A stretch of DNA of 36,789 nucleotides from Clostridia bacterium 41_269 (GTDB lineage: Bacteria; Bacillota; DTU086): positions 1 through 36,789 of the forward strand of contig LGEZ01000020.1 of assembly GCA_001508005.1 (NCBI GenBank), given 5' to 3'. The notes beneath the pieces are model-generated. The model was not told the origin of the DNA, searched no databases, and saw only the letters and a list, made by a program, of their open reading frames with translations. Below are positions 1 to 10,639 of this stretch, piece by piece; within the stretch, counting starts at the first letter, position 1, and each line of letters starts with the position of its first letter. A program made the translations under genes and the position numbers.

Positions 1-701
1 CCGTTAATTGTTCCCTGAACCTGAACTGCTCCAGCTCTCACAGCCATTATGGAATTGGCAACTGCCAGCTCACCGTCATTGTGGGTGTGAATCCCCACAG
101 GGGTGGAAAGCTCGCTTACCACAGCCCCAACTATTTCTTCCACTTCATGGGGAAGGCTTCCACCGTTGGTTTCGCACAGGACGATCACATCAGCCCCGGC
201 ACTTTCAGCTGCTTTTACAGCTTCCATTGCGTACTGAGGATTGTTTTTATATCCGTCAAAGAAGTGCTCAGCATCAAAGAACACTTCCAACCCGCTGTTC
301 TTTAAAAACCTTACGCTGTCCTCAATCATCCTCAGGTTTTCCTCAAGGGTTGTCCTGAGCGCCTTTTCCACATGGAAGTCCCAGCTTTTACCGAAAATGG
401 CTGCGGTTTTAACCCCCGACTCCAGTATAGCCCTGAGGTTTTTGTCCTCCTCTGCAGGAATGTTGGGCTTTCTGGTGCTGCCGAAAGCTGAAATGACCGC
501 ATGCTGGAGTTTATATTCCTTTATGCGTTTGAAAAATTCCATATCCTTGGGGTTCGAACCGGGCCAGCCCCCTTCAATATAATCAACCCCAAGGGAATCA
601 ATCTTCAAAGCAATTTTAATTTTGTCCTCCAGGGAAAGGCTGATACCTTCCCCTTGGGTACCGTCACGCAGAGTGGTGTCGTAAATGGATACCTTCTTCA
701 T
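1..701 (-). CDS. cimA: (R)-citramalate synthase, partial (C-terminal part outside window)
   Basis: Condenses acetyl-CoA with pyruvate to citramalate, giving a threonine-independent route to 2-oxobutyrate and isoleucine. Only the first 233 codons are inside the window; the gene runs off the left edge. The N-terminus reads [20 protein letters not shown], whose [10 protein letters not shown] form is characteristic of the CimA branch of the LeuA/CimA/HMGL family rather than LeuA itself ([10 protein letters not shown] in the neighbour leuA). Further in, the HTHND metal-binding motif is visible. The ATG lies in an ATGA overlap with the leuB stop, with GGGGAGG just upstream, so translation is coupled. 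It is the last visible gene of the T-box-controlled ilv-leu operon. A 2-isopropylmalate synthase paralogue is the alternative, but the motif and the presence of a separate leuA argue against it. Confidence 0.9.
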   Translation of the reverse strand, partial: MKKVSIYDTTLRDGTQGEGISLSLEDKIKIALKIDSLGVDYIEGGWPGSNPKDMEFFKRIKEYKLQHAVISAFGSTRKPNIPAEEDKNLRAILESGVKTAAIFGKSWDFHVEKALRTTLEENLRMIEDSVRFLKNSGLEVFFDAEHFFDGYKNNPQYAMEAVKAAESAGADVIVLCETNGGSLPHEVEEIVGAVVSELSTPVGIHTHNDGELAVANSIMAVRAGAVQVQGTIN

Positions 702-1780
702 GGCTCCTCCCCTTTAACTTTATTTGCAACTAAATCTCCCATTTCTCGAGTACCAACCAGTTTTAACCCTTCGCCCATCAGATCAGCAGTTCGGTATCCC
801 TCATCAAGAACTTCGGCAACTGCCCTTTCAACATCCCGGGCAGCCTCCTCCATATTGAAGGAGAACCTTAGCATCTGAGCGGCAGACAAAATTGTAGCCA
901 GAGGATTGGCAATATTTCTCCCTGCAATGTCAGGTGCTGAGCCGTGAGCCGGCTCATACATAGCCACTTTTCCACCTATGCTGGCAGAGGGAAGCATCCC
1001 TATGGAACCCGTAAGCATAGAAGCTTCATCGGTTAAAATGTCTCCAAACATGTTTTCCGTGACTATCACACTGAACTGTTTTGGGTTGCGGATAAGCTGC
1101 ATGGCACAGTTGTCCACATACATATGTTCCAGCTCAACATCAGGGTATTCTTCACTAATCCTGGTCATCACTTCCCTCCACAGCCTTGAGCTCTCCAGAA
1201 CATTGTGCTTATCAACGGATGTTACCTTCTTTACTGGGCTCTTTCTTGCCATTTCAAAGGCAAGGCGCCCAATACGCTCTATTTCCCAGCTTGAGTAAAC
1301 AAGGGTGTCCACAGCAATCTCCTGACCGTTTTTCTTTTCCCTTTTCTTTTCGCCAAAATACAGTCCCCCGGTGGCCTCCCTTATTACCAAAAAATGGGTT
1401 CCCTCAACAATTTCCCTTTTCAAAGGAGAGCTGTCCACCAGGCTGGGATACAGCTTCACAAACCTCAAATTTGCGTACAGGTCCAGCTCTTTACGAAGTT
1501 TTAGCAGGGAAGCAGCTTCGGGACGAAGATGAACAGGCAAATTGTCCCATTTAGGACCTCCCACTGCTCCCAAAAGTATGGCATCGCTGTCATGGCACAG
1601 TTTTAGGGTTTCATCGGGCAGGGGAACTCCCACAGCATCTATAGCAGCTCCCCCCACAAGTCCTTCTTCAAACTGAAAAGAAACTCCATATTTTTCTCCT
1701 ACCCTTTTGAGTACCTTTACAGCTTCGGGAATTATTTCCACTCCAATTCCATCCCCAGGCAGAACAGCAATTTTATACAT
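698..1780 (-). CDS. leuB: 3-isopropylmalate dehydrogenase
   Basis: NAD-dependent oxidative decarboxylation of 3-isopropylmalate, the third step of leucine synthesis; the enzyme probably also serves citramalate-derived methylmalate. The 360 residues match the usual bacterial LeuB length. The N-terminus is the typical [20 protein letters not shown]. Also visible are GAVGGPKWD, the substrate-binding Arg-rich stretch [18 protein letters not shown], the catalytic Tyr/Lys regions, and the NAD-binding [18 protein letters not shown] near the C-terminus. The start overlaps the leuD stop by 8 bases, and the TGA stop overlaps the cimA ATG, so leuD-leuB-cimA form a coupled block. Nothing is unusual about it. 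Confidence 0.97.
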   Translation of the reverse strand: MYKIAVLPGDGIGVEIIPEAVKVLKRVGEKYGVSFQFEEGLVGGAAIDAVGVPLPDETLKLCHDSDAILLGAVGGPKWDNLPVHLRPEAASLLKLRKELDLYANLRFVKLYPSLVDSSPLKREIVEGTHFLVIREATGGLYFGEKKREKKNGQEIAVDTLVYSSWEIERIGRLAFEMARKSPVKKVTSVDKHNVLESSRLWREVMTRISEEYPDVELEHMYVDNCAMQLIRNPKQFSVIVTENMFGDILTDEASMLTGSIGMLPSASIGGKVAMYEPAHGSAPDIAGRNIANPLATILSAAQMLRFSFNMEEAARDVERAVAEVLDEGYRTADLMGEGLKLVGTREMGDLVANKVKGEEP

Positions 1781-2273
1781 TTTTCTTCATCCTCTCTGCC
1801 ACATACTGCATAAGCCCTCCGGCACTGATAATTTCCCTCATAAACTCAGGGAAGGGAGCTGCTCTATAGCTTTCTCCCCGAGTAAGGTTTATGATCAATC
1901 CCTCTTCGGCATTGACCCTTACCATATCTCCATCCTGAATCCTCTTCGAAGCCTCAGGGCTCTCAAAAATGGGAAGACCAATGTTTATACTGTTTCTGTA
2001 AAAGATGCGAGCAAAGGACTCTGCTATAACACAGGACACCCCCGCCCCTTTTATGGCAAGGGGAGCATGCTCCCGGGAGCTCCCGCAGCCGAAATTTTTC
2101 CCCGCTACAATGATGTCGCCGGGCTTAACCTTTTTGGGAAACTGAGGGTCCGCATCTTCCATGCAGTGCTTCGCCAGCTCCTTGGGATCAGAGGTGTTTA
2201 AATACCTTGCAGGGATGATGGCATCGGTATCAATGTCGTCTCCAAACTTAAAGGCTCTACCTTCAAATTCCAT
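1773..2273 (-). CDS. leuD: 3-isopropylmalate dehydratase small subunit
   Basis: Swivelling small subunit of isopropylmalate isomerase, which converts 2-isopropylmalate to 3-isopropylmalate together with LeuC. At 166 residues it is the short (archaeal/clostridial) LeuD form, paired here with the matching short LeuC. Motifs seen are [16 protein letters not shown] near the N-terminus, [21 protein letters not shown], and the region around [15 protein letters not shown]. The ATG follows the leuC TGA with no spacer, and its ribosome binding site (GAGGTGCGG) lies inside the end of leuC. Confidence 0.96.
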   Translation of the reverse strand: MEFEGRAFKFGDDIDTDAIIPARYLNTSDPKELAKHCMEDADPQFPKKVKPGDIIVAGKNFGCGSSREHAPLAIKGAGVSCVIAESFARIFYRNSINIGLPIFESPEASKRIQDGDMVRVNAEEGLIINLTRGESYRAAPFPEFMREIISAGGLMQYVAERMKKNV

Positions 2274-3536
2274 TCACCGCACCTCCTCGGGGCTGGCAAT
2301 GCGACCCAGAACGGCACTTGCCGCTGCCACAGCAGGATTGGAAAGATAAACTTCACTTTCGGGATGACCCATGCGCCCAACGAAATTCCGGTTGGTTGTG
2401 GCCACAGCTTTCTCTCCTTTGGCTAATATGCCCATATGTCCCCCCAAGCAGGGACCACAGGTGGGAGTGCTTACGGCACAGCCCGCTTCTATGAAAACTT
2501 CGATAAGTCCCTCCCTCAGAGCTTGAAGATATATTTCCTGGGTCCCCGGAATGATTATTACCCTAACCTCAGGATGCACCTTTCTGCCCCTAAGAATATC
2601 TGCTGCAGTTCTCAAATCCTCCATCCTGCCGTTGGTGCATGAACCGATTACCACCTGATCAATTTTTACATCCCCCACTTCACTGATGGGCTTTGTGTTT
2701 TCGGGCAGGTGGGGAAACGCCACCTGGGGTTCTATTTTGGAAGTATCATACTCATATATTTCTTCATATACCGCATCGGAGTCGCTTTCATAAACATGAA
2801 AACTTCTCTTAACCCGCCCCTTTACATATTCAAGGGTTTTCTCATCGGGTGCAATAATGCCGTTTTTCCCACCAGCTTCTATGGCCATATTGCACATAGA
2901 AAAACGGCTGTCCATACTTAATGAAGAAATGGTTTCTCCGGTAAATTCCATTGCCTTGTATCTTGCCCCGTCCACACCAATATCCCCGATGGTGTAAAGT
3001 ATGAGATCTTTACCGCTAACCCAGGGCTGCAGTTTTCCGTAAAATATAAATTTTAGGCTCGGGGGAACCTTAAGCCAGACTTTACCTGTGGCCATGGCTG
3101 CTGCCATATCCGTGCTTCCCACACCCGTTGAAAAAGCGCCCAGGGCTCCGTAAGTACAGGTATGGGAATCCGCACCAATAACCAGTTCCCCTGGTGCCAC
3201 CAGCCCCTTCTCCGGAAGGAGACAGTGTTCCACTCCCATTTCCCCAATCTCAAAATAATTTTTTATCCCATACTTTCGGGCAAATTCCCTTACTACTTTT
3301 ACCTGCTCAGCCGATGGAATATCCTTATTAGGGGTAAAATGGTCGGGAACCAGGGCAATCTTTTCCCTGTCAAAGACCTCATCAAGGCCCAGCTTCAAAA
3401 ACTCCTTTATGGCTACCGGAGCAGTAATATCATTACCCAAAACCATATCCACATCCGCTTCAATCAGCTGCCCCGGCTCCACAAAATCCAATCCAGCATG
3501 GCGGGCAAGTATTTTTTCCGTTATGGTCATGCCCAT
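2274..3536 (-). CDS. leuC: 3-isopropylmalate dehydratase large subunit
   Basis: Aconitase-superfamily large subunit carrying the 4Fe-4S cluster of isopropylmalate isomerase. About 420 residues is the short LeuC/HacA-like form. Cluster ligands appear in [13 protein letters not shown] and in [13 protein letters not shown]; the active-site region [20 protein letters not shown] is present. I place the start at the ATG of [17 protein letters not shown] because GAGGAGAG sits 8 bases upstream and this is the family's usual first residue. An in-frame GTG 18 bases earlier (position 3554) would place the ribosome binding site inside the gene. It is 44 bases downstream of leuA. Confidence 0.95.
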   Translation of the reverse strand: MGMTITEKILARHAGLDFVEPGQLIEADVDMVLGNDITAPVAIKEFLKLGLDEVFDREKIALVPDHFTPNKDIPSAEQVKVVREFARKYGIKNYFEIGEMGVEHCLLPEKGLVAPGELVIGADSHTCTYGALGAFSTGVGSTDMAAAMATGKVWLKVPPSLKFIFYGKLQPWVSGKDLILYTIGDIGVDGARYKAMEFTGETISSLSMDSRFSMCNMAIEAGGKNGIIAPDEKTLEYVKGRVKRSFHVYESDSDAVYEEIYEYDTSKIEPQVAFPHLPENTKPISEVGDVKIDQVVIGSCTNGRMEDLRTAADILRGRKVHPEVRVIIIPGTQEIYLQALREGLIEVFIEAGCAVSTPTCGPCLGGHMGILAKGEKAVATTNRNFVGRMGHPESEVYLSNPAVAAASAVLGRIASPEEVR

Positions 3537-3580
3537 GGGCATCTCTCCTCTCACCTATACCGTAATTTTTTTGAATTAAA

Positions 3581-5116
3581 TTATACTCCGTTTTTTAAGA
3601 TTTCATCCCCTGCTTCATGCATAAGCCTGTTTATAGCACTTATATATGCCCTGGCACTTGCTTCCAGAATGTCGGTGCTTATTCCGCGGCCCATGTACAG
3701 CTTTCCGTTGTACTCCACCTTTACCGTTACTTCACCCACTGCATCTTTTCCACCGGTTACTGCGTTAAGGGAATAATGTGCCAGCTCCACATGAAACCCT
3801 GTCACCTTTTCAATGGCTTTGAAAACAGCATCCACAGGACCGTCGCCGCAGGCTGCATCTTCAATGACTTCTCCATCTACCCTGATACCTACAGCTGCAG
3901 TGGGAACGATGTTGCTTCCTGTATATACCTGAATCTTCTCAAGCTTATATTTTTCGGGAATAGCCCTGACTTCATGGTTGATAATGGCTTCAATGTCTTC
4001 ATCGGTAACCTTCTTTTTCCTATCTGCAAGCTCTTTGAAACGGTAGAATGCCTTGTTGATTTCTTCCTCAGTGAGTTCAAAGCCTAATTCCTCAAGACGC
4101 TTTTTAAAAGCGTGCCTACCAGAATGCTTGCCCAGCACAATCCCATCTGTTTTAATTCCTATGGTTTCAGGATTCATAATCTCATATGTGGTTCTTTCCT
4201 GGAGCACACCGTGCTGATGTATTCCTGATTCATGGGCAAAGGCATTCCTTCCCACAATGGCCTTATTGGGCTGCACAGGCATACCTGTCAGGGCACTGAC
4301 CAATCTGCTGGTGCGGTAAATCTCATTAAGCTTAATGCCTGTGGTGCAGCCGAAGTAATCCTTTCTGGTGGTAAGGGCCATGACCACTTCTTCCAGGGAA
4401 GTGTTGCCCGCCCTTTCGCCGATTCCATTAATGGTGCATTCCACCTGCTGGGCTCCAGCCTCCACGGCAGCGAGGCTGTTGGCAGTGGCCAGTCCCAAGT
4501 CATTATGGCAGTGGACGCTCAAAATGACCTTGTCAATGCCCTTCACTTTCTGCTTTATGCTGGCAATAAACTCACCAAACTCCATGGGAGTGGAATAACC
4601 CACCGTGTCAGGTACATTAATTATACCTGCTCCAGCTTCAATAGCCGCTTCAATTACTTCACAGAGGTAATCAAGGTCCGTGCGGAAGGCATCTTCCGCT
4701 GAAAATTCCACTTCTGCCCCAAAAGATGCAGCATAGCGCACCGCTTCTTCTGCTAGACGAAGAACTTCTTCCCTGGTCTTATTCAATTTGTATTTAAGAT
4801 GGATATCGGAAGTGGCTATGAAAGTGTGTATCCTCGGTTTTTCAGCATGTTTAAGTGCTTCCCATGCCCTGTCTATATCCTTTTTATTTGCCCTTGCCAG
4901 GGCAGCTATAACAGGGCCCTTTACCTCTTCAGCCACTGCCTTCACTGCTTCAAAATCGCCCTGGGATGAAATGGGAAAGCCCGCTTCGATAACATCTACT
5001 TTAAGTTTTGCCAGCTGACTGGCAATTTCCACTTTTTCCCTAACGTTTAAGTTGACTCCGGGAGACTGCTCCCCATCCCTGAGGGTAGTGTCAAAAATAT
5101 AGATCCTTTTTTCCAT
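3581..5116 (-). CDS. leuA: 2-isopropylmalate synthase
   Basis: Commits 2-oxoisovalerate plus acetyl-CoA to leucine. At 511 residues it is the standard bacterial type. The catalytic TIM barrel starts with [15 protein letters not shown] (residues 9-23). The metal ligands are in [15 protein letters not shown] (H202 and H204), followed by [19 protein letters not shown]. The linker contains [17 protein letters not shown], and the C-terminal leucine-sensing regulatory domain covers roughly residues 390-505 with [13 protein letters not shown]. Leucine feedback inhibition is therefore expected. The ATG has GAGGGGATTGTT upstream; the gene starts 25 bases after ilvN. Confidence 0.97.
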   Translation of the reverse strand: MEKRIYIFDTTLRDGEQSPGVNLNVREKVEIASQLAKLKVDVIEAGFPISSQGDFEAVKAVAEEVKGPVIAALARANKKDIDRAWEALKHAEKPRIHTFIATSDIHLKYKLNKTREEVLRLAEEAVRYAASFGAEVEFSAEDAFRTDLDYLCEVIEAAIEAGAGIINVPDTVGYSTPMEFGEFIASIKQKVKGIDKVILSVHCHNDLGLATANSLAAVEAGAQQVECTINGIGERAGNTSLEEVVMALTTRKDYFGCTTGIKLNEIYRTSRLVSALTGMPVQPNKAIVGRNAFAHESGIHQHGVLQERTTYEIMNPETIGIKTDGIVLGKHSGRHAFKKRLEELGFELTEEEINKAFYRFKELADRKKKVTDEDIEAIINHEVRAIPEKYKLEKIQVYTGSNIVPTAAVGIRVDGEVIEDAACGDGPVDAVFKAIEKVTGFHVELAHYSLNAVTGGKDAVGEVTVKVEYNGKLYMGRGISTDILEASARAYISAINRLMHEAGDEILKNGV

Positions 5117-5141
5117 AACAATCCCCTCTTAATGAATAATT

Positions 5142-5648
5142 TTATTCAATCTCGTACTTGGGTCCCCTGAGCATAGCAACCTTTCCTGTACGCACAACCT
5201 CCAGAATTCCAAAGGGCTTCATGGAACTTTCAATGGCGTTGATCTTGCCTATGTCCCCAGTGGCTTCAATTATTAGGGTGTCCTTACCTATATCCACTAC
5301 CCTAGCCCTAAAAATGTCCACAATCTGCATTATTTCACCGCGCACAGAGGGCTCAGCCTTTACTTTTATCAATATAAGCTCCCGCTCCACATGTTCTTTT
5401 TTGGTTATATCGGAAACCTCAATAACCTCCACCAACTTCTCCAGCTGCTTGGTCACCTGCTCAATAACATATTCGTCTCCCTCAACCACTATGGTCATCC
5501 TGGAAACAGCTGGATTTTCCGTCCTTCCCACAGCCAGGCTGTCTATATTGTATCCCCGCCTTGCAAAAAGGCCAGCCACCCGGGTTAAAACCCCGGGGCG
5601 GTTTTCCACTAGAACCGAAAGGGTATGCTTGTTTTCCACAGGCCTCAC
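5142..5648 (-). CDS. ilvN: acetolactate synthase small (regulatory) subunit
   Basis: Regulatory subunit that gives acetolactate synthase valine sensitivity and full activity (IlvN, called IlvH in many Firmicutes). It has 168 residues, with an N-terminal ACT domain ([34 protein letters not shown], here residues 8-41, positions approximate) and a C-terminal ACT-like half containing [18 protein letters not shown]. The GTG start overlaps the TGA stop of ilvB in a GTGA arrangement, with GAGGGG just upstream in the ilvB tail, so the two subunits are translationally coupled. Confidence 0.96.
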   Translation of the reverse strand: MRPVENKHTLSVLVENRPGVLTRVAGLFARRGYNIDSLAVGRTENPAVSRMTIVVEGDEYVIEQVTKQLEKLVEVIEVSDITKKEHVERELILIKVKAEPSVRGEIMQIVDIFRARVVDIGKDTLIIEATGDIGKINAIESSMKPFGILEVVRTGKVAMLRGPKYEIE

Positions 5649-7387
5649 CCCCTCAGCATCTTCTTGATGCTGCCTCCGGGCGGCACCATGGGGAATACAT
5701 TTTCTTCTCTTTCTACCCAGAAATCAATGAGTACGGGTTTTTTGGATTCAATGGCCTTTTTGAGTGCGGGGCGCACCTCTTCCTTCTTTTCAACCCTCAA
5801 TGCTTCCATGCCGTAAGCTTCCGCCAGCTTAACGAAGTCCGGTTGACAGCTGAGATCTGTCTGGGAATATCTTCCTCCATGGAAAATTTCCTGCCACTGG
5901 CGAACCATACCCAGATAACGATTGTTTATTAGTGCGATATTTATGGGCAGTTCATATTGAACCACCGTTGCCAGCTCCTGAATATTCATCTGAAGGCTAC
6001 CGTCGCCGGCAATGTCAAAAACTACGGCATCGGGATTAGCAACCTGAACTCCTATAGCTGCAGGAAGCCCAAAACCCATGGTTCCAAGGCCTCCTGAAGA
6101 AATAAAGGTTCTGGGCACCGCTGTTTTATACAGCTGAGCCGCCCACATCTGATGCTGTCCCACTTCAGTAGCTACAAAAGCCTTACCTCCCGTAAGTTCG
6201 CTTATCTGCTCTATAACATATTGGGGTTTGAGTTTTCCATTATCTTTGTATGTTAAGGGATACTGCTTTTTCCATTCCTCAATGGTTTTAAGCCATTGGG
6301 TATTTTTCTTTTCCTGAGTCAGTTCCAAAAGACGAACAAGAACTTCTTTGGCATCTCCTATAACAGGAAAATCCACCGCCACATTTTTGCCTATCTCTGC
6401 AGGATCAATGTCTATATGCACAATCCTTGCATTTTCTGCAAAGGTAGAAACATCCCCGGTAACCCTATCGGCAAAGCGCACTCCTATGCCGATTAAAAGG
6501 TCGCATTGGGAAACAGCATAATTGGCATACACTGTACCATGCATTCCCAGCATACCTAGGGAAAGGGGATGATTTTCTGGAAAGCAGGATTTCCCCATCA
6601 AAGTAGTGGTAACGGGAATATTGAGCTTTTCTGCAAAAGCTAAAAGTTCTTTTTCTGCTTTGGATTTCAGCACACCGCCACCGGCATAGATAACTGGCTT
6701 TTCGGACTGCATCACAGCTTCAGCAACACTACTTATGGTTCCATTTCCGCTCATTACCGGGAGTCTGTAGCCTGGAATTTCAACATCCACCCATGGATTA
6801 TATTCAGCTTCCTTCACTGTTATGTCTTTGGGCAGATCAATGAGCACTGGACCCGGTCTTCCGGTGCTTGCTATATAAAAAGCTTTTTTTAGGGTTGGAA
6901 CTATTTCTTTTACATCTTTAATGAGAAAATTGTGCTTTGTGATGGGCATGGTAATACCCGTAATATCCGCTTCCTGAAAAGAATCCCTACCAATAGCATT
7001 CACTGCTACCTGCCCTGTAATGGCAACCATGGGAACTGAATCCATATATGCATTGGCTATTCCCGTAACCAAGTTGGTAGCTCCAGGGCCTGAAGTAGCA
7101 ATACACACCCCCACCTTACCGGAACTTCTGGCATAGCCGTCCGCAGCATGAGCCGCTCCCTGTTCATGCCGAGTAAGTATGTGTCTGATTTTCTTACTGT
7201 GATAAAGGGCATCGTAAAGGGGCAGCACCGCACCACCTGGAAATCCGAAAATAACTTCCACACCCAGATCTTCTAGGGTTTTTATAACCAGTTCAGCCCC
7301 AGAAAACACTGTTCTGCTCTTCTCTGCCTTTTCCTTTATACTCCCAACCTGCATCACCTCCGACATTCTTTCTGATCTTACAGACAT
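5645..7387 (-). CDS. ilvB: acetolactate synthase large (catalytic) subunit
   Basis: Thiamine-diphosphate enzyme making 2-acetolactate (valine/leucine arm) or 2-aceto-2-hydroxybutyrate (isoleucine arm). It has 580 residues. The N-terminal TPP pyrimidine domain has [17 protein letters not shown] with the catalytic Glu in [17 protein letters not shown]. The C-terminal TPP pyrophosphate domain has the GDGS...NN motif in [19 protein letters not shown] and [20 protein letters not shown]. The start is the ATG at 7387, with AGAGGTGG 6 bases upstream; the first about 25 residues are a non-conserved extension. It lies 33 bases downstream of ilvD. Confidence 0.97.
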   Translation of the reverse strand: MSVRSERMSEVMQVGSIKEKAEKSRTVFSGAELVIKTLEDLGVEVIFGFPGGAVLPLYDALYHSKKIRHILTRHEQGAAHAADGYARSSGKVGVCIATSGPGATNLVTGIANAYMDSVPMVAITGQVAVNAIGRDSFQEADITGITMPITKHNFLIKDVKEIVPTLKKAFYIASTGRPGPVLIDLPKDITVKEAEYNPWVDVEIPGYRLPVMSGNGTISSVAEAVMQSEKPVIYAGGGVLKSKAEKELLAFAEKLNIPVTTTLMGKSCFPENHPLSLGMLGMHGTVYANYAVSQCDLLIGIGVRFADRVTGDVSTFAENARIVHIDIDPAEIGKNVAVDFPVIGDAKEVLVRLLELTQEKKNTQWLKTIEEWKKQYPLTYKDNGKLKPQYVIEQISELTGGKAFVATEVGQHQMWAAQLYKTAVPRTFISSGGLGTMGFGLPAAIGVQVANPDAVVFDIAGDGSLQMNIQELATVVQYELPINIALINNRYLGMVRQWQEIFHGGRYSQTDLSCQPDFVKLAEAYGMEALRVEKKEEVRPALKKAIESKKPVLIDFWVEREENVFPMVPPGGSIKKMLRG

Positions 7388-7420
7388 TCAGACCACCTCT
7401 TTTAATTTTTTAATCCTTAA

Positions 7421-9088
7421 TTACTCGTCAATCTGCAGCACCGCTCCAGTGCTTGCAGATGTTACCATCCGCGCGTATCTTGCTAAATAGCCGGTTTTAA
7501 TTTTGGGTTCCTGCGGCACCCAGTTCTTTCTTCTCTCCTCAAGCTCTTCCTGATCAACCAAAAGCTCCAGCTTCCTTCCTGGAATGTCAATGCTTATAAT
7601 ATCCCCTTCTTTAATCAGGGCTATGGGACCACCTTCTGCTGCCTCAGGGGATACATGTCCTATGGAAGCTCCCCGGGTTGCTCCTGAAAATCTTCCGTCT
7701 GTTATCAGGGCTACCGAACTATCCAGTCCCATTCCCACAACAGCGGCAGTGGGAGTAAGCATTTCCCTCATGCCGGGACCTCCTTTAGGACCTTCCCCCC
7801 TTATAACAATGACGTCCCCTTCTTTTATCTTCCCCGAAGTGATGGCCTCCACGGCTTCTTCCTCGGATTCAAATACCCGAGCTGGTCCCTTGTGAACCAT
7901 CATAGAAAGATCAACCGCCGCCTTCTTAACCACTGCCCCCTCAGGAGCTAGGTTTCCCTTTAATATGGCAAGGCCTCCATCACTGCTGTAGGGATTTTCA
8001 ACAGACCTTATTATTTCCTTATTTAAAGGCTCACAGTTTTCTACATTTTCCCTCAGGGTTTTCCCAGTAACTGTTACAGCATCCCCCTTAAGCATTCCGT
8101 GGGATAGAAGCTCCCACATAACACTGGGTATTCCTCCTGCTTCGTTTAGGTCCTGGATGTAATAATCTCCAGCTGGACTTAATTTGCACAGGTTAGGAGT
8201 TGAACGGCTTATATTATCAAATAAATCAAGACTTAATTCTACTCCCGCTTCCTTTGCCACGGCAGGAAGATGAAGAACCGTATTGGTGGACCCCCCAAGG
8301 GCCATATCCACTGCCACTGCATTATAGAAGGCGTCCTCAGTCATAATGTCCCTGGGTTTTATCTGACGGTTCAAAAGATCCATGATTCTACGTCCTGTCT
8401 CCTTGGCAAGCCTTATTCTGGCTGCATCCACGGCAGGTACTGTCCCGTTTCCCGGCAGCGCCATTCCCAGTGCTTCCGTAAGACAGTTCATGGTATTGGC
8501 CGTAAACATACCAGCGCAGGATCCACAGCCTGGACACGCAGCCCCTTCCATTTCCTTAAGCTCCTTTTCAGAAAGGCTGCCGTTCACAAAAGCCCCAACA
8601 GCTTCAAACATGGTACTCAGGCTAATATTCCTGCCCCTGTATCTTCCGGCCAGCATGGGCCCCCCGCTGACAAATATGGACGGTATATTAAGACGTGCCG
8701 CAGCCATTAGCATCCCAGGAACAACTTTGTCACAGTTAGGTATAAAAACCAACGCATCGAAGGCATGGGCCATGACCATTACTTCAATGGAGTCCGCAAT
8801 GAGCTCCCTGCTGGCAAGAGAATATTTCATGCCAATATGGTTCATAGCAATTCCATCACACACAGCTATGGTGGAAAACTCTACAGGAGTTCCCCCAGCC
8901 ATTCTTATACCTGCCTTCACGGCATCCGCAACTGTGTCAAGATGCACGTGTCCGGGAACTATCTCATTTTGGGAGTTAACCACACCTACAAGAGGCCTTT
9001 CCAGCTCGACATCCGTAAGCCCAAGGGCTTTAAGAAGTGATCTGTGGGGGGCTTTAGAGACCCCTTCTTTGATTCTCCTGCTTTCCAT
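7421..9088 (-). CDS. ilvD: dihydroxy-acid dehydratase
   Basis: Fe-S dehydratase producing 2-oxoisovalerate and 2-oxo-3-methylvalerate, shared by valine, leucine and isoleucine synthesis. About 555 residues is normal for IlvD. Cluster-ligand motifs are [16 protein letters not shown] and [19 protein letters not shown]. The C-terminus contains [20 protein letters not shown]. The start is taken at the ATG of [18 protein letters not shown] because TAGGAG sits 8 bases upstream; an in-frame GTG 9 bases earlier (9097) is possible but has worse spacing. It starts 11 bases after ilvE. Confidence 0.96.
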   Translation of the reverse strand: MESRRIKEGVSKAPHRSLLKALGLTDVELERPLVGVVNSQNEIVPGHVHLDTVADAVKAGIRMAGGTPVEFSTIAVCDGIAMNHIGMKYSLASRELIADSIEVMVMAHAFDALVFIPNCDKVVPGMLMAAARLNIPSIFVSGGPMLAGRYRGRNISLSTMFEAVGAFVNGSLSEKELKEMEGAACPGCGSCAGMFTANTMNCLTEALGMALPGNGTVPAVDAARIRLAKETGRRIMDLLNRQIKPRDIMTEDAFYNAVAVDMALGGSTNTVLHLPAVAKEAGVELSLDLFDNISRSTPNLCKLSPAGDYYIQDLNEAGGIPSVMWELLSHGMLKGDAVTVTGKTLRENVENCEPLNKEIIRSVENPYSSDGGLAILKGNLAPEGAVVKKAAVDLSMMVHKGPARVFESEEEAVEAITSGKIKEGDVIVIRGEGPKGGPGMREMLTPTAAVVGMGLDSSVALITDGRFSGATRGASIGHVSPEAAEGGPIALIKEGDIISIDIPGRKLELLVDQEELEERRKNWVPQEPKIKTGYLARYARMVTSASTGAVLQIDE

Positions 9089-9099
9089 TGATACCACTC

Positions 9100-9984
9100 C
9101 TAATCCTCGTAAATTTTAGGACCGTCAACTTTGGTTAGTTCTCTAAAATCTTTTATGAGCAATTTGGTAATTTCCCCCGGCACTCCGCTGCCTATGGGAC
9201 GGCTGTCAACCTTTACCACCGGTATAATTTCTGCCGCTGTACCCGTCAGGAAACACTCATCAGCAGTATAGACCTCATAAAGGGTGAAAACCTTTTCCTC
9301 AACAGGAATACCCCTCTTAGCTGCCAGGTCCATAACTGTGTTGCGGGTAATTCCCTCTAAAATTCCCAGATAAGCCGGAGGAGTAATAAGGGTACCATTC
9401 TTAACAATAAAGATATTGTCTCCTGTGGCTTCAGCTACATATCCCTCACTGGTGAGCATTAGGGCTTCCAGAACCCCCCTCTGGCTTCCTTCAATTTTTG
9501 CCATTATGTTGTTCAGATAGTTCAATGATTTTATCTGAGGATTTAAAGCTTCCGGAATATTTCTCCTTGTGGAAACCGTTGCCACCTCAAGCCCCTTTTC
9601 ATAAAGCTCTTCAGGATAAAGCTGTATTCCCGCAGCTATACAGAAAACAGTGGGTTTCTCACATTTTTTGGGATCCAATCCGAGATCCCCTTTGCCCCTA
9701 GTTACCACAAGCCTGATGTATGCATCCCTAAGGTTGTTGCGCCTCAAGGTTTCCAAAACAACTTCCTGCATTTCTTCCTTAGTAAGGGGAATATCAAGCA
9801 TTATAGCCCTGGCACCAAAATAAAGCCTGTCCAAATGCTCTTTCAATTTAAATACTCGACCGTGATATGCCCTTATACCTTCAAATATGCCGTCGCCATA
9901 AAGAAGACCGTGATCAAAAACAGAAACCTTTGCCTCCTCTTCAGGAACAAACTCCCCATTTAGATAAACAATTAGCCCCAACAC
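9100..9984 (-). CDS. ilvE: branched-chain amino acid aminotransferase (class IV)
   Basis: PLP-dependent transaminase for the last step of Val/Leu/Ile synthesis and first gene of the operon. It has 294 residues, the usual length. Class IV fold features are [21 protein letters not shown] near residue 21, the Schiff-base Lys at about K152 in [35 protein letters not shown], and the C-terminal [23 protein letters not shown] lies just upstream. The start may be the GTG at 9984 or, with better spacing, the TTG at 9981 ([11 protein letters not shown], the usual family start). A D-amino acid aminotransferase is the alternative, but the operon settles it. Confidence 0.95.
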   Translation of the reverse strand: MLGLIVYLNGEFVPEEEAKVSVFDHGLLYGDGIFEGIRAYHGRVFKLKEHLDRLYFGARAIMLDIPLTKEEMQEVVLETLRRNNLRDAYIRLVVTRGKGDLGLDPKKCEKPTVFCIAAGIQLYPEELYEKGLEVATVSTRRNIPEALNPQIKSLNYLNNIMAKIEGSQRGVLEALMLTSEGYVAEATGDNIFIVKNGTLITPPAYLGILEGITRNTVMDLAAKRGIPVEEKVFTLYEVYTADECFLTGTAAEIIPVVKVDSRPIGSGVPGEITKLLIKDFRELTKVDGPKIYED

Positions 9985-10024
9985 AATCTCCCCCCAAAAA
10001 TTTTTAAATATAACCCTTAATATT

Positions 10025-10069
10025 AAAAAACCTCTCTATCCCATAGAACATATGTTCAGGGACGAGAGG
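10025..10069 (-). terminator. T-box-controlled intrinsic terminator
   Basis: On the minus strand CCTCTCGTCCC (10059-10069) can pair with GGGATAGAGAGG (10031-10042), with a short bulge, followed by six T. Its 5' arm starts just after the T-box bulge sequence, as expected for mutually exclusive antiterminator and terminator folds. Confidence 0.88.
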
Positions 10070-10300
10070 TATCCCGCGGTACCACCCTGATTGCCGCCAG
10101 AGCAACCACTTTTTTGGGATAACGGCTTTTACCGACACCACCTACTGGCCCGCTTTAACAAGGCAGACGTTGGGCGGTGCAACTCCGGAGTGATCTTGTA
10201 TCCAGTATTATTACCGGTCTTCCACCTTAAACCCGGCTCTCTGGAATAAGGGACTGGATACAACATGTCTCCTTCATCATCTTTGACATATATATTTTTA
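10025..10300 (-). promoter_or_regulatory. T-box leader, isoleucine type (AUC specifier)
   Basis: Untranslated leader of the ilv-leu operon that senses uncharged tRNA. The conserved T-box AGGGTGGTACCGCGGGA lies at 10072-10088 on the minus strand. A terminator follows at 10025-10069. Stem I has a 9-bp helix (GTATCCAGT with ACTGGATAC) and the AGAGAG and GGTGGAA elements in its upper part. Below the helix, the 3' side of the internal loop reads AAG-ATC-A before CTCC, so I read the specifier as ATC at 10192-10194, predicting tRNA-Ile(GAU). Under isoleucine starvation the tRNA acceptor end would stabilise the antiterminator and open the whole operon. The specifier is my structural reading; the T-box itself is certain. 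Confidence 0.93.
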
Positions 10301-10306
10301 AGCGAT

Positions 10307-10336
10307 AGTATATATTAATGCGCTAAAGCATGTCAA
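10307..10336 (-). promoter_or_regulatory. promoter of the ilv-leu operon
   Basis: The minus strand carries TTGACA (10331-10336) and TATACT (10307-10312) separated by 18 bases, a near-consensus vegetative sigma promoter. It sits immediately upstream of the T-box stem I, so transcription should begin near 10300. Confidence 0.8.
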
Positions 10337-10378
10337 GGGTTTACTTTAAAAGCATTTTAATTAATTTTATTTTAATTT

Positions 10379-10573
10379 TTAAAGTTTTCCGTAAGAAATG
10401 ATGTTTCTCAAATCATTAATTGGAGCTTCCACGATAAAGGTTTTATCGTATATAGCTTTGAGTACCGCAGTGCACCTACCCTCATCATCCGCCTTAAAGT
10501 CCATGATGCAGAAAATGATATCATCATTGGAGGACTTTCTGACAACCAAATCCCCCACCTTAAAAAGGGTCAT
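10379..10573 (-). CDS. YabG N-terminal-like small protein
   Basis: A 64-residue protein beginning MTLFKVGDLVVRKSSNDDII and continuing with a short beta-rich module ending in VEAPINDLRNI. This resembles, from memory, only the N-terminal domain of the sporulation coat protease YabG (pattern IGDMVARKSY...LIADSDFSDL). The peptidase portion is absent, and the downstream sequence is the ilv promoter and T-box, not a decayed YabG. It may be an independent small protein or a relic of a truncated yabG. The ATG is preceded by GAAGGAGGTG with a short spacer; that site can be covered by a hairpin (separate entry). Role unknown; a spore-related function is a guess. Confidence 0.6.
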   Translation of the reverse strand: MTLFKVGDLVVRKSSNDDIIFCIMDFKADDEGRCTAVLKAIYDKTFIVEAPINDLRNIISYGKL

Positions 10574-10616
10574 AAAAACACCTCCTTCATTACCATTTTA
10601 TGCCTGGAAGGAGGTG
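10574..10616 (-). promoter_or_regulatory. hairpin masking the ribosome binding site of the YabG-like gene; also terminator-like
   Basis: CACCTCCTTC (10607-10616 read on the minus strand) is perfectly complementary to GAAGGAGGTG (10579-10588), a 10-bp stem with an 18-base loop. The second arm is the ribosome binding site of the 64-residue gene, and TTTTTA follows directly. The structure could therefore end transcription coming from the EamA side or hide the ribosome binding site. Both roles are inferred from complementarity alone. Confidence 0.6.
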
Positions 10617-10639
10617 AAGGTTTTCATATTTTTAATATT

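Noticed and set aside
8-878. Plus-strand open frames opposite cimA and leuB
   Set aside because: Shadows of well-conserved minus-strand enzymes; no ribosome binding sites and no protein family resemblance.
8382-9119. 245-codon plus-strand frame opposite ilvD
   Set aside because: Antisense to a fully conserved dihydroxy-acid dehydratase; composition is that of a complementary frame.
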